Positions 1 to 5,582 of a DNA stretch of 5,582 nucleotides are shown piece by piece. How positions within the stretch are numbered: position 1 is the first letter of the stretch; the number at the start of each line of letters is the position of its first letter. The stretch is from Bifidobacteriaceae bacterium (GTDB lineage Bacteria > Actinomycetota > Actinomycetes > Actinomycetales > WQXJ01): contig JAIRTF010000084.1 in assembly GCA_031255075.1 (NCBI GenBank), forward strand, positions 1-5,582, given 5' to 3'. The notes beneath the pieces are model-generated. The model was not told the DNA's origin and made no database searches. It was given only the letters and a program-made list of their open reading frames with translations. A program made the translations under genes and the position numbers.

Positions 1-672
1 GTCAAAGGCGGCCGCTGTGAAGCCTGCCGCGGCGACGGCACGCTGCGGATCGAGATGAACTTCCTGCCGGATGTTTACGTCCCGTGCGAGGTTTGCCACG
101 GCGCCCGGTACAACCCGGAGACCCTGGAGGTTCACTACAAAGGCAAGACTGTGGCCGATGTGTTGGCCATGTCGATCGAGGAAGCGGCCGAATTCTTCGC
201 CTCCATTCCGGCCATAGCCCGCTACCTGAACACCCTGAACGCAGTGGGGCTTGGCTACGTGCGGTTGGGTCAGAGCGCGCCCACCTTGTCCGGGGGCGAA
301 GCCCAACGCGTCAAACTAGCCTCTGAACTGCAACGCCGCGCCACCGGCCGGACGGTCTACGTGTTGGATGAACCGACCACCGGTTTGCACTTTGATGACA
401 TTCGCAAACTGTTAGGCGTGCTGCAGGGGTTGGTGGACAAAGGCAACACGGTGATCGTCATTGAACACAACCTCGATGTGATCAAGTCAGCTGACTGGGT
501 GATTGATCTGGGGCCGGAAGGTGGTTCCGGTGGCGGGCTGGTGGTCGCTCAAGGCACACCTGAAAAGGTGGCGGAAGAGCCGGCCAGCTTCACCGGCCAG
601 TATTTGCGGCCGTTGTTGGGCTTGGGGGCGCCGCCAGAACCGGTAGCGGCCGAGGCACTTACTGGATCGTGA
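1..672 (+). CDS. uvrA: UvrABC excinuclease subunit A, C-terminal part (5' truncated by window edge)
   Basis: UvrA is the ATP-dependent damage-recognition subunit of nucleotide excision repair; it dimerises, scans DNA and loads UvrB. The frame is open from base 1, and 223 residues are visible, roughly the last quarter of a protein usually about 940-1000 residues long. In window numbering, a zinc-finger pattern C6-x2-C9-x19-C29-x2-C32 matches the second UvrA zinc module that contacts DNA. It is followed by the ABC signature LSGGEAQRVKLASEL (residues 96-110), Walker B with catalytic acidic pair VYVLDEPTTGLH (119-130; D123, E124), and the H-loop VIVIEHNLD (H156), then the family-typical DLGPEGGSGGG. 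These are the C-terminal nucleotide-binding domain elements; its Walker A lies upstream of the window. The C-terminal tail after about residue 203 is a short Ala/Pro-rich segment of no recognised function. The last 14 bp overlap the convergent peptidase gene. No frameshift or loss of key residues is seen. Identification is very secure. Confidence 0.98.
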   Translation, partial: VKGGRCEACRGDGTLRIEMNFLPDVYVPCEVCHGARYNPETLEVHYKGKTVADVLAMSIEEAAEFFASIPAIARYLNTLNAVGLGYVRLGQSAPTLSGGEAQRVKLASELQRRATGRTVYVLDEPTTGLHFDDIRKLLGVLQGLVDKGNTVIVIEHNLDVIKSADWVIDLGPEGGSGGGLVVAQGTPEKVAEEPASFTGQYLRPLLGLGAPPEPVAAEALTGS

Positions 673-2227
673 TGCCGTGCTGAGCTAGGAACGGAATCGG
701 ATCGGTCGCGGCGCCGTTGATGATGACCTCAAAGTGCAGGTGCGGGCCGGTGGATTGACCGGACGAACCAACCCGGGCGATCTGTTCGCCCGCCACCACT
801 TTGTCGCCTTCTTGGACCAGGATGTCTTGCAAGCCGTACATGTGCAGGTAGCGGGTTGAGATGGAACTGGAGTGGCTGATCTCAATGGTCCAGTTGCCGC
901 CGGAGTCCTGATAGACCCGCACCACTTGGCCGTCGTGGGCGGCGAAGATCGGCGCGCCCCGCTTGGAGGTCATGTCAACACCGTTGTGTTGACGGTAACC
1001 GCCGTAGATCGGGTGGATGCGCACACCGAACGGTGAATCGATCGGTCCGGCACCTGGTTGGGTCCAACCATCGGCAGACACCCGGTAGGTCGAATCGTCG
1101 CCCCGGAGTTGGTGGCCGTGATCCTTGGAACTCCAAACCACTGACCCATCTGCGGCCAACAGTTGCAACACGCCGCCGTCTGACAGAACCAGTTTGGCCG
1201 CCGGGGCGGAAGTCTTGGCAGTCCAAGTGGCGTTGGCTCCAACTCGCACTGTCAACGATCCATCAGCATTCAAGGTCAACTGGGCGGCCGGGTCAGCTGG
1301 TGCGTCCAGTGACCATAGCTTCTGGTTGCGGTTGTTCAACAGCACAACGGCGCCGTTTTCGGTGACGGCCAAGAAGTGGTTGTTGGATGGGGAAGCCAAC
1401 CGGTCACCGGCGGCCAGGATCTGATCTGGCAACAGCTCAGTCGGGTAGAGGCTGGTGTTGGCGAAAATCTGGGCCAACACCTCCGGCTTCTCACCTGAAC
1501 GTTGAATGAACAGCGTGTAACTGTAGGCGGTGTCCGGTTGCAAACCGGTGTCCTTGACCACACCCGGGTCATCACCCAGTGGCACGTCCACGCCTTCAGC
1601 TGGCGTCAACGGCGCGGCGTCACCCAGGCCACGCCGCAAGATGAACTGTGCTTCTGGTTCGGCCTCCACCAGGGCCGGGTCCCAGGTCAAGATCAAAGTG
1701 ACATTTGATTCGTTGGCTGCGGCCAAGGTTGGATCGGTGCCTTCATCGGTGGAGGCGGCAGATAGCAGGTGGGCGGTCATGGTCCGGGAGGTCAGATCAG
1801 CCATGTTGCGGCGGGAGACCACCTCAATAGTGTCCGCCAGCGGGTTAAGTGCGCTGATGGCGTCCGGGCCGGGCACCAGAGGTGTGTTGGAAACGCCAAT
1901 CAAGACCGAGCCGGCAAACAATGCGGCGCTGGCCGCGACAGCGGCTTCACGGATGTGGCAACGCAAATAGGTGCGGGCTTGCCGGACCGGCTGAGGGCCA
2001 GGAATATGGAAATGCTCCAGTCGTGTCCACCACGAAGACCAGGGCAGAGACTTGACGTGAGCCAATACTTGGCGCCCCATGGCGGCGGCGCGGCTGCGAG
2101 CCACCGGCGGGTGAACGCGCTGTGGGCGCGGCTTAGTGGCAGGCACGAGCCGCATCGTCCGGGCCTTCGGTTGGCGCTCCATTCGCAGTTGGCGCCGCGT
2201 CAGCGGTCCAGCTGGGTCATCAAGCAT
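659..2227 (-). CDS. Membrane-anchored M23 (LytM-type) metallopeptidase with FN3-like and B-lectin-like domains
   Basis: The product has 522 residues. Residues 1-90 are Arg/Pro-rich and probably cytoplasmic, with an early PLTRRQLRMERQ motif like that near the N-terminus of many actinobacterial exported wall proteins. Residues about 95-113 (AAVAASAALFAGSVLIGVS) form one hydrophobic helix with no obvious signal-peptidase site, suggesting a type II anchor. Residues about 172-258 resemble fibronectin type III (VTLILTWDPA near the start, DTGLQPDTAYSYTLF near the end). Residues about 264-368 hold three repeats ending in LWS, TWTA and VWSS, as in bulb-type lectins. Residues about 398-511 are the M23 domain: zinc ligands H414, D418 (HNGVD) and H498, with H462 (YLHM) and H496 (GPHLHFE) also present, so it should be an active peptidoglycan endopeptidase; its cleavage site is unknown. 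ATG 2227 is preceded by GAGGA at 9 nt, and the TRRQLR motif favours this start over internal Met16, Met25 or Met50. The M23 call is firm; the FN3 and lectin calls are by pattern. Confidence 0.93.
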   Translation of the reverse strand: MLDDPAGPLTRRQLRMERQPKARTMRLVPATKPRPQRVHPPVARSRAAAMGRQVLAHVKSLPWSSWWTRLEHFHIPGPQPVRQARTYLRCHIREAAVAASAALFAGSVLIGVSNTPLVPGPDAISALNPLADTIEVVSRRNMADLTSRTMTAHLLSAASTDEGTDPTLAAANESNVTLILTWDPALVEAEPEAQFILRRGLGDAAPLTPAEGVDVPLGDDPGVVKDTGLQPDTAYSYTLFIQRSGEKPEVLAQIFANTSLYPTELLPDQILAAGDRLASPSNNHFLAVTENGAVVLLNNRNQKLWSLDAPADPAAQLTLNADGSLTVRVGANATWTAKTSAPAAKLVLSDGGVLQLLAADGSVVWSSKDHGHQLRGDDSTYRVSADGWTQPGAGPIDSPFGVRIHPIYGGYRQHNGVDMTSKRGAPIFAAHDGQVVRVYQDSGGNWTIEISHSSSISTRYLHMYGLQDILVQEGDKVVAGEQIARVGSSGQSTGPHLHFEVIINGAATDPIPFLAQHGITIQ

Positions 2228-2236
2228 CTACTAGAG

Positions 2237-2241
2237 TCCTC
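2237..2241 (-). promoter_or_regulatory. Ribosome binding site of the M23 peptidase gene
   Basis: On the minus strand GAGGA, within GGCGAGGA, lies 9 nt before ATG 2227. It supports that start over the downstream in-frame Met codons, which have no comparable purine tract. Confidence 0.6.
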
Positions 2242-2319
2242 GCCTTTACATTCTTCGTTCAGTCGCCAGCCAAGCGATCACAGGTCCATCCAGCACGGGT
2301 CATGCTTCAGGGCCTCAAT

Positions 2320-2338
2320 CCCCTAGTCAGCTAGGTGG
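2320..2338 (-). other. Small hairpin in the presumed leader of the M23 gene
   Basis: CCTAG (2322-2326) pairs with CTAGG (2331-2335) across a 4-nt loop. The stem can extend by two G-C pairs (2320-2321 with 2337-2338) past one bulged base at 2336. It lies about 95 nt before ATG 2227, inside the transcript expected from the candidate promoter at 2371-2401. No U-tract follows on either strand, so it is not a recognisable intrinsic terminator. Its function, if any, is unknown. Confidence 0.35.
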
Positions 2339-2370
2339 GTGGGCGCGGTCAAGCCCCAACACAAGGATTC

Positions 2371-2401
2371 ATTTTATCCCATCGCTGGTGGGGCAACTCA
2401 A
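2371..2401 (-). promoter_or_regulatory. Candidate housekeeping-sigma promoter for the M23 gene
   Basis: Read on the minus strand, TAAAAT (plus 2371-2376) fits a -10 element with one mismatch to TATAAT. TTGAGT (plus 2396-2401) lies 19 bp upstream as a possible -35, slightly longer than the ideal 17-18 bp. Transcription would begin near 2364, giving an untranslated leader of about 137 nt before ATG 2227. This is one of the few AT-rich hexamers in the intergenic region. An arm of an inverted repeat (2381-2389) falls between the two elements, which would suit a repressor site. This is pattern-based only. Confidence 0.35.
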
Positions 2402-2422
2402 GAGACTTCTTCTACCAGCGAT
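2381..2422. repeat. 9-bp perfect inverted repeat in the divergent promoter region
   Basis: ATCGCTGGT (2381-2389) and ACCAGCGAT (2414-2422) are perfect reverse complements separated by 24 bp. One arm lies in the -10/-35 spacer of the candidate M23 promoter and the other just upstream of its -35. A related ATCGCTTGG occurs on the minus strand at about 2270-2278, and the 8-mer AGCGATCA is shared at 2273-2280 and 2417-2424. The layout could be an operator, or a stem in a transcript towards uvrC. Chance is possible at this length. Confidence 0.45.
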
Positions 2423-2488
2423 CAATTGCCCCCAGGTTGAGCACGATTTGCCTGAACAGGGCCGGTCGGGGAGATGCTGTGAGAGTTC

Positions 2489-2494
2489 AGGGAG
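2489..2494 (+). promoter_or_regulatory. Ribosome binding site that sets the uvrC start
   Basis: AGGGAG (2489-2494) lies 7 nt before GTG 2502, ideal spacing. The open frame extends upstream to GTG 2388, but the extra 38 codons have no family resemblance, no purine tract in front, and overlap the inverted repeat. GTG 2508 is in frame but 13 nt away, so GTG 2502 is the best start. Confidence 0.65.
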
Positions 2495-2501
2495 ATACCG
2501 T

Positions 2502-4529
2502 GTGAGGGTGACAGATCCGCGAAGCTACCGGCCGGCGCCCGGCAGCATCCCGACCGAGCCAGGGGTGTACCGGTTCCGGGATCAGCATGGCCGGGTCATC
2601 TACGTGGGCAAAGCCAAGAATCTGCGGGCCCGTCTGTCCAACTATTTCCAGCCGCTGGCCTCGCTTCATCCGCGCACCCGGCGGATGGTCACCACCGCCA
2701 CCTCAGTCGAATGGACCCAGGTCGGCACCGAGGTGGAGGCGCTGTCCCTGGAGTACGCCTGGATCAAACAGTTCGAACCGCGCTTCAACGTCAAGTACCG
2801 CGACGACAAGTCCTATCCCTATCTGGCTGTCACCCTGAACGATCCGTTCCCCCGAGCCCAGGTGATGCGCGGCGCCAAGAAGAAGGGCGTCAAGTACTTC
2901 GGTCCGTTCGGTCACGCCTGGGCCATCCGCGAAACCCTGGATCTGTTGACCCGGGTCTTCCCGGTGCGGACCTGTTCGAACACCGTGTTTCAACGCTACG
3001 GCGCTCAGGGCCGCCCGTGCCTGTTGGGCTACATCGACAAATGTGCCGGGCCGTGCGTCGGACGGGTGGACCAGGCCGCCTACCAGGAGATTGTCGACGA
3101 TTTCATTGCCTTCATGGAAGGGGACACGGACCGCTTCCTGGCTGGGATCGAAGCCGCGATGCGCCAGGCGGCGGCCGAGCAGCGTTTTGAACGGGCCGCC
3201 CGGCTGCGGGATGACGCGGCCGCCCTGTCTCGGGTGATCGAACGTAACGTCATGGTGCTGCCGGATGGCACCAACGCCGATGTGTTCGCGGTGGCGGAAG
3301 ACGAACTGGAGGCCGCGGTTCAGGTCTTCATGGTGCGTGGCGGCCGGGTCCGCGGCCAGCGCGGCTGGATTGTGGAGAAGATCGAGGACTGGCAACCGGC
3401 TCAGCTGATCGCCTCGCTGTTGCAGACGGTCTACGGCGGGGGAGAGGATGTGCCCCGCGAAATTTTGGTGCCGCACCAGCCGACCGATTCCGCCGATCTG
3501 ACCACCTATCTGCAAGGCCTGCGGATGGGCGCGGTGGCCATCAAAGTCCCCAAGCGGGGCGCCAAGAAGGCCTTGGCGGACACCGTTCAAACCAATGCCG
3601 ATCAGGCCCTTGCCCTTCACAAGTTGCGCCGCGGCGGCGATTTGGTGACCAGGTCGCAGGCTCTCAACGAGTTGCAGGAGGCTTTGGATCTGGACGATTC
3701 GCCGTTGCGGATCGAGTGCTACGACATTTCCCACACCGCTGGCCGTGCCCAGGTCGGTTCGATGGTTGTGTTCGAAGATGGCCTGCCGCGCAAGTCCGCC
3801 TACCGTCACTTCACCGTCCGCGGCCCCGAGGGCACCGGCGCCGCCGATGACACCGCCGCCATGGCTGAGGTCTTGACCAGACGTTTTGCCCGTTCCAAGA
3901 ATGAGTCAGCGGTCGATGCCGCGCCCAAGGAGGCAATCGCCGAGACCGCCGTATCCGCCCAGCCGGGGAACGACGCAGGGCCGGTCGTTCCAGGGTCAGA
4001 AGGCAGACCCCGGGAGGAGATAGACGGCGTTGAACCAACACCGATGCCGCAACGGTTCGCCTATCCGCCCAACTTGTTGGTGGTCGATGGCGGGGCGCCG
4101 CAGGTGTCCGCGGCCCAGAAGGTTTTGGATGAACTGGGCATCCACGATGTGTCGCTGATCGGGTTGGCCAAACGGTTGGAAGAGGTTTGGCTGCCGCATG
4201 AGGCTTTCCCGGTCATTCTGCCGCGCGGTTCGGAAGGACTGTATTTGCTGCAACGGGTCCGGGATGAAGCCCACCGGTTTGCCATCACCCACCACCGTAA
4301 GAGGCGTTCCAAAGCCATGGTCCAATCGGCTCTGGACGCCGTTCCTGGGCTGGGACCAGCTAAGCAAAAGGCGTTGCTGAAACGGTTCGGCTCGGTCAAA
4401 CGGGTGCGCGCGGCATCGGCCGGGGAACTGACAGCGGTGCCGGGTATTGGGCCGGCCCTGGCGGAACGAATCACGGCGGTGCTTGGGGGTGCCGCGAAAC
4501 CCGTCCCAGGTGACACACTAGAAGGGTGA
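2502..4529 (+). CDS. uvrC: UvrABC excinuclease subunit C
   Basis: UvrC is the nuclease of nucleotide excision repair and cuts both sides of a lesion marked by UvrB. From GTG 2502 it has 675 residues, about typical or slightly long. Domains in order: GIY-YIG nuclease for the 3' cut (GVY 21-23, YVG 34-36, R42, metal-ligand E84); a four-cysteine cluster C158-x14-C173-x7-C181-x3-C185, comparable to the cysteines reported to hold an iron-sulfur cluster in E. coli UvrC; UVR motif for UvrB contact (about 210-246, FERAARLRDDAAAL); RNase H-like nuclease for the 5' cut with D408 (ECYDIS), D529 (VVDGG) and H591 (DEAHRF); and tandem helix-hairpin-helix DNA-binding motifs (VPGLGPAKQKALL 614-626, VPGIGPALAERI 646-657). 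A roughly 50-residue acidic, Pro/Ala-rich insert (about 464-516) lies inside the RNase H-like domain. The stop overlaps the rapZ start by 4 bp, implying translational coupling. No key residue is missing. Confidence 0.97.
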   Translation: MRVTDPRSYRPAPGSIPTEPGVYRFRDQHGRVIYVGKAKNLRARLSNYFQPLASLHPRTRRMVTTATSVEWTQVGTEVEALSLEYAWIKQFEPRFNVKYRDDKSYPYLAVTLNDPFPRAQVMRGAKKKGVKYFGPFGHAWAIRETLDLLTRVFPVRTCSNTVFQRYGAQGRPCLLGYIDKCAGPCVGRVDQAAYQEIVDDFIAFMEGDTDRFLAGIEAAMRQAAAEQRFERAARLRDDAAALSRVIERNVMVLPDGTNADVFAVAEDELEAAVQVFMVRGGRVRGQRGWIVEKIEDWQPAQLIASLLQTVYGGGEDVPREILVPHQPTDSADLTTYLQGLRMGAVAIKVPKRGAKKALADTVQTNADQALALHKLRRGGDLVTRSQALNELQEALDLDDSPLRIECYDISHTAGRAQVGSMVVFEDGLPRKSAYRHFTVRGPEGTGAADDTAAMAEVLTRRFARSKNESAVDAAPKEAIAETAVSAQPGNDAGPVVPGSEGRPREEIDGVEPTPMPQRFAYPPNLLVVDGGAPQVSAAQKVLDELGIHDVSLIGLAKRLEEVWLPHEAFPVILPRGSEGLYLLQRVRDEAHRFAITHHRKRRSKAMVQSALDAVPGLGPAKQKALLKRFGSVKRVRAASAGELTAVPGIGPALAERITAVLGGAAKPVPGDTLEG

Positions 4530-5458
4530 GCGATCCGGAGGAAACTCCCACCTTCCCCAGCGGCATCCCCATCCGAGACGCGCTGTCTGCGCCGCAAGGA
4601 CGCGGCGAGGTGGTCATCATCACTGGAATGTCCGGCGCCGGGCGCACCCAAGCGGCCGGGGTCCTGGAAGACCTGGGCTGGTATGTGGTGGACAACCTGC
4701 CGCCGCAAATGATTGAACCGCTGGCCGGCATGATGACTCCCGAAGGCGGTGGCGTTCACAAACTGGCGGTAGTAGTAGACGTGCGGTCAGGGGAGTTCTT
4801 CCGCACCCTGATGGACGCACTGACCTCGCTGCGGGACAGCGGCACCGACCATCGGATCGTCTTCCTGGACGCCTCGGATGCTGAACTGGTCCGCCGCTAC
4901 GAAGCTGTCCGGCGGCCCCATCCACTGCAAGGCGCCGGCACCGTGTTGAGCGGCATAGCCCGCGAACGGGCGCTACTGGCGGAGCTGCGCGAACAAGCCG
5001 ATGAATACGTCGACACTTCCAACTTCTCTTCCCATGAACTGGCCACCCACATGGCCCATGTGGCAGATCCAAACAAGAAGGATGAGGTGACAGTGGTGGT
5101 CACCTCATTCGGTTTCAAATATGGTGCCCCGCCTGACGCCAGCGAAGTGATCGACGTGCGGTTCTTGGCCAACCCCTATTGGGTGGACGAATTGCGTCAC
5201 CTGACCGGCTTGGACCCAGCTGTGGCGGACTACGTGATGGCCGGCGGCACGGCCGAAGAATTCATTGGCCATTATGTGGACGCTTTGACCGTCTCCTTGA
5301 ACGGTTTTGCCCGGCAGCAAAAGCACCACCTGGCCATTGGAGTGGGCTGCACCGGCGGCAAACACCGGTCGGTGGCGATCACCGAAAAGCTGGTTGCGGC
5401 GTTGAAAGCCAAAGGCGTGCGGGCCCGGGCCGCGCACCGAGACCTGGGGCGCGAATGA
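4526..5458 (+). CDS. rapZ: RNase adapter / nucleotide-binding protein RapZ (YvcJ family)
   Basis: This is a 310-residue RapZ/YvcJ protein, a cytoplasmic P-loop protein. In E. coli RapZ senses glucosamine-6-phosphate and directs RNase E to the GlmZ RNA; in Gram-positives its role is less defined and that RNA circuit is not assumed here. Seen: Walker A GMSGAGRT (34-41) with Arg in place of the usual Lys, then LEDLGWYVVDNLPP (47-60), VVVDVRSGEFF (82-92), FLDASD (113-118) and RRYEAVRRPHPL (123-134), all family landmarks. The C-terminal domain has TSFGFKYGAPPDA (193-205), DVRFLANPYW (210-219) and the conserved GCTGGKHRSV (274-283). About 28 residues precede the P-loop strand, longer than in E. coli, hence the slightly above-average length. 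Start GTG 4526 overlaps the uvrC stop as GTGA; the nearby GAAGGG is too close to act as a normal ribosome binding site, so re-initiation after uvrC is likely. Its stop overlaps the yvcK start as ATGA. Identification is secure; the target is unknown. Confidence 0.95.
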   Translation: MSDPEETPTFPSGIPIRDALSAPQGRGEVVIITGMSGAGRTQAAGVLEDLGWYVVDNLPPQMIEPLAGMMTPEGGGVHKLAVVVDVRSGEFFRTLMDALTSLRDSGTDHRIVFLDASDAELVRRYEAVRRPHPLQGAGTVLSGIARERALLAELREQADEYVDTSNFSSHELATHMAHVADPNKKDEVTVVVTSFGFKYGAPPDASEVIDVRFLANPYWVDELRHLTGLDPAVADYVMAGGTAEEFIGHYVDALTVSLNGFARQQKHHLAIGVGCTGGKHRSVAITEKLVAALKAKGVRARAAHRDLGRE

Positions 5459-5582
5459 CCCGGGCAGTGCGGCCCCCGAAAGTGGTCGCCCTGGGTGGAG
5501 GCCACGGTTTGGCGGCCAGCCTGCGGGCTTTACGACATGTCACCTCGGATCTGACCGCCGTTGTAACGGTGGCGGATTCGGG
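5455..5582 (+). CDS. yvcK: YvcK/GlmR (CofD-like) protein, N-terminal part (3' truncated by window edge)
   Basis: Only 42 complete codons are visible. The start ATG 5455 overlaps the rapZ stop by 4 bp, and the frame runs off the window. The peptide carries the family's N-terminal dinucleotide-binding loop VVALGGGHGLAASLRALR (about residues 10-27), followed by DLTAVVTVADSG, where relatives have a VTVADDGG-type motif continuing into GGSSGR. YvcK/GlmR binds UDP-GlcNAc in Bacillus and Mycobacterium relatives and supports peptidoglycan precursor supply and growth on gluconeogenic carbon sources; it is related in fold to CofD (2-phospho-L-lactate transferase) but is not thought to make F420. Position directly after rapZ is the common Gram-positive order, often followed by whiA, which would lie outside the window. 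The name rests on a short but characteristic stretch and on context. Confidence 0.92.
   Translation, partial: MTRAVRPPKVVALGGGHGLAASLRALRHVTSDLTAVVTVADS

Noticed and set aside
579..597. GCCGG...CCGGC hairpin as terminator of the M23 transcript
   Set aside because: It has only 5 bp with a 9-nt loop, no U-tract, and lies in ordinary uvrA coding sequence.
1530..2326. Long plus-strand open frames opposite the M23 gene (1530-1970 and 1769-2326)
   Set aside because: They are antisense shadows of a clearly real coding sequence, with no recognisable domain and Arg-rich, low-complexity products.
2228..2420. ydaO-type (c-di-AMP) riboswitch upstream of the M23 gene
   Set aside because: Context fits, but the conserved blocks I would expect (GGGGTGAATC-like and CCGNCAGCTAAC-like) are not present on the minus strand; only a fragment resembling GTCAGCTA appears, and on the plus strand within a simple hairpin.
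2388..2501. 38-codon N-terminal extension of uvrC from GTG 2388
   Set aside because: The extension has no UvrC resemblance, has no ribosome binding site in front of it, and overlaps the inverted repeat; GTG 2502 has AGGGAG at 7 nt and gives the usual family N-terminus.
2228..2501. LexA/SOS box controlling uvrC or the M23 gene
   Set aside because: No GAAC-N4-GTTC-like palindrome was found in the intergenic region.
2703..3809. 368-codon minus-strand open frame inside uvrC
   Set aside because: It mirrors the codon pattern of uvrC in a GC-rich genome, shows no domain and no ribosome binding site, while the plus strand encodes an intact UvrC.
5570..5582. DSG in place of DDG in YvcK as a functional change
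   Set aside because: Only the first residues of the motif are inside the window, and this position varies in the family as far as I recall, so no claim can be supported.

Overview
The window is GC-rich chromosomal DNA, most likely from an actinobacterium. The evidence is the gene run uvrC–rapZ–yvcK joined by 4-bp stop/start overlaps, GTG starts, the actinobacterial style of the UvrC N-terminus (SYRPAPGSIPTEPGVYRFRD) and of the RapZ P-loop (GMSGAGRT), and the N-terminal LTRRQLR motif of the exported peptidase. I cannot place it more precisely from sequence alone.

Layout, left to right. Positions 1-672 (+) hold the last 223 codons of uvrA, with the 5' part outside the window. Convergent to it, and overlapping its 3' end by 14 bp, is a minus-strand gene (2227-659). 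It encodes a 522-residue membrane-anchored cell-wall protein with a long basic cytoplasmic tail, one transmembrane helix, an FN3-like domain, a bulb-type (B-)lectin-like domain and a C-terminal M23/LytM metallopeptidase domain with all expected catalytic residues. A 274-bp divergent intergenic region (2228-2501) follows. It holds a candidate promoter for the peptidase gene, a 9-bp inverted repeat around that promoter, a small hairpin in the presumed leader, and ribosome binding sites for both flanking genes. From 2502 rightward (+) run uvrC (best start GTG 2502), rapZ (4526-5458) and the first 42 codons of yvcK/glmR (5455 to the window end).

Functionally, UvrA and UvrC are two of the three subunits of the bacterial nucleotide excision nuclease. 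RapZ and YvcK are widespread companions linked to amino-sugar/cell-wall precursor metabolism and carbon regulation. The M23 protein acts on, or senses, peptidoglycan outside the membrane. The three downstream genes look like one translationally coupled operon, while the peptidase gene is an independent unit between the two uvr genes.

I found no mobile element, CRISPR array, tRNA or rRNA gene, and no convincing new multi-gene system. The most distinctive item is the FN3-like/B-lectin/M23 architecture together with its possibly regulated divergent promoter region.
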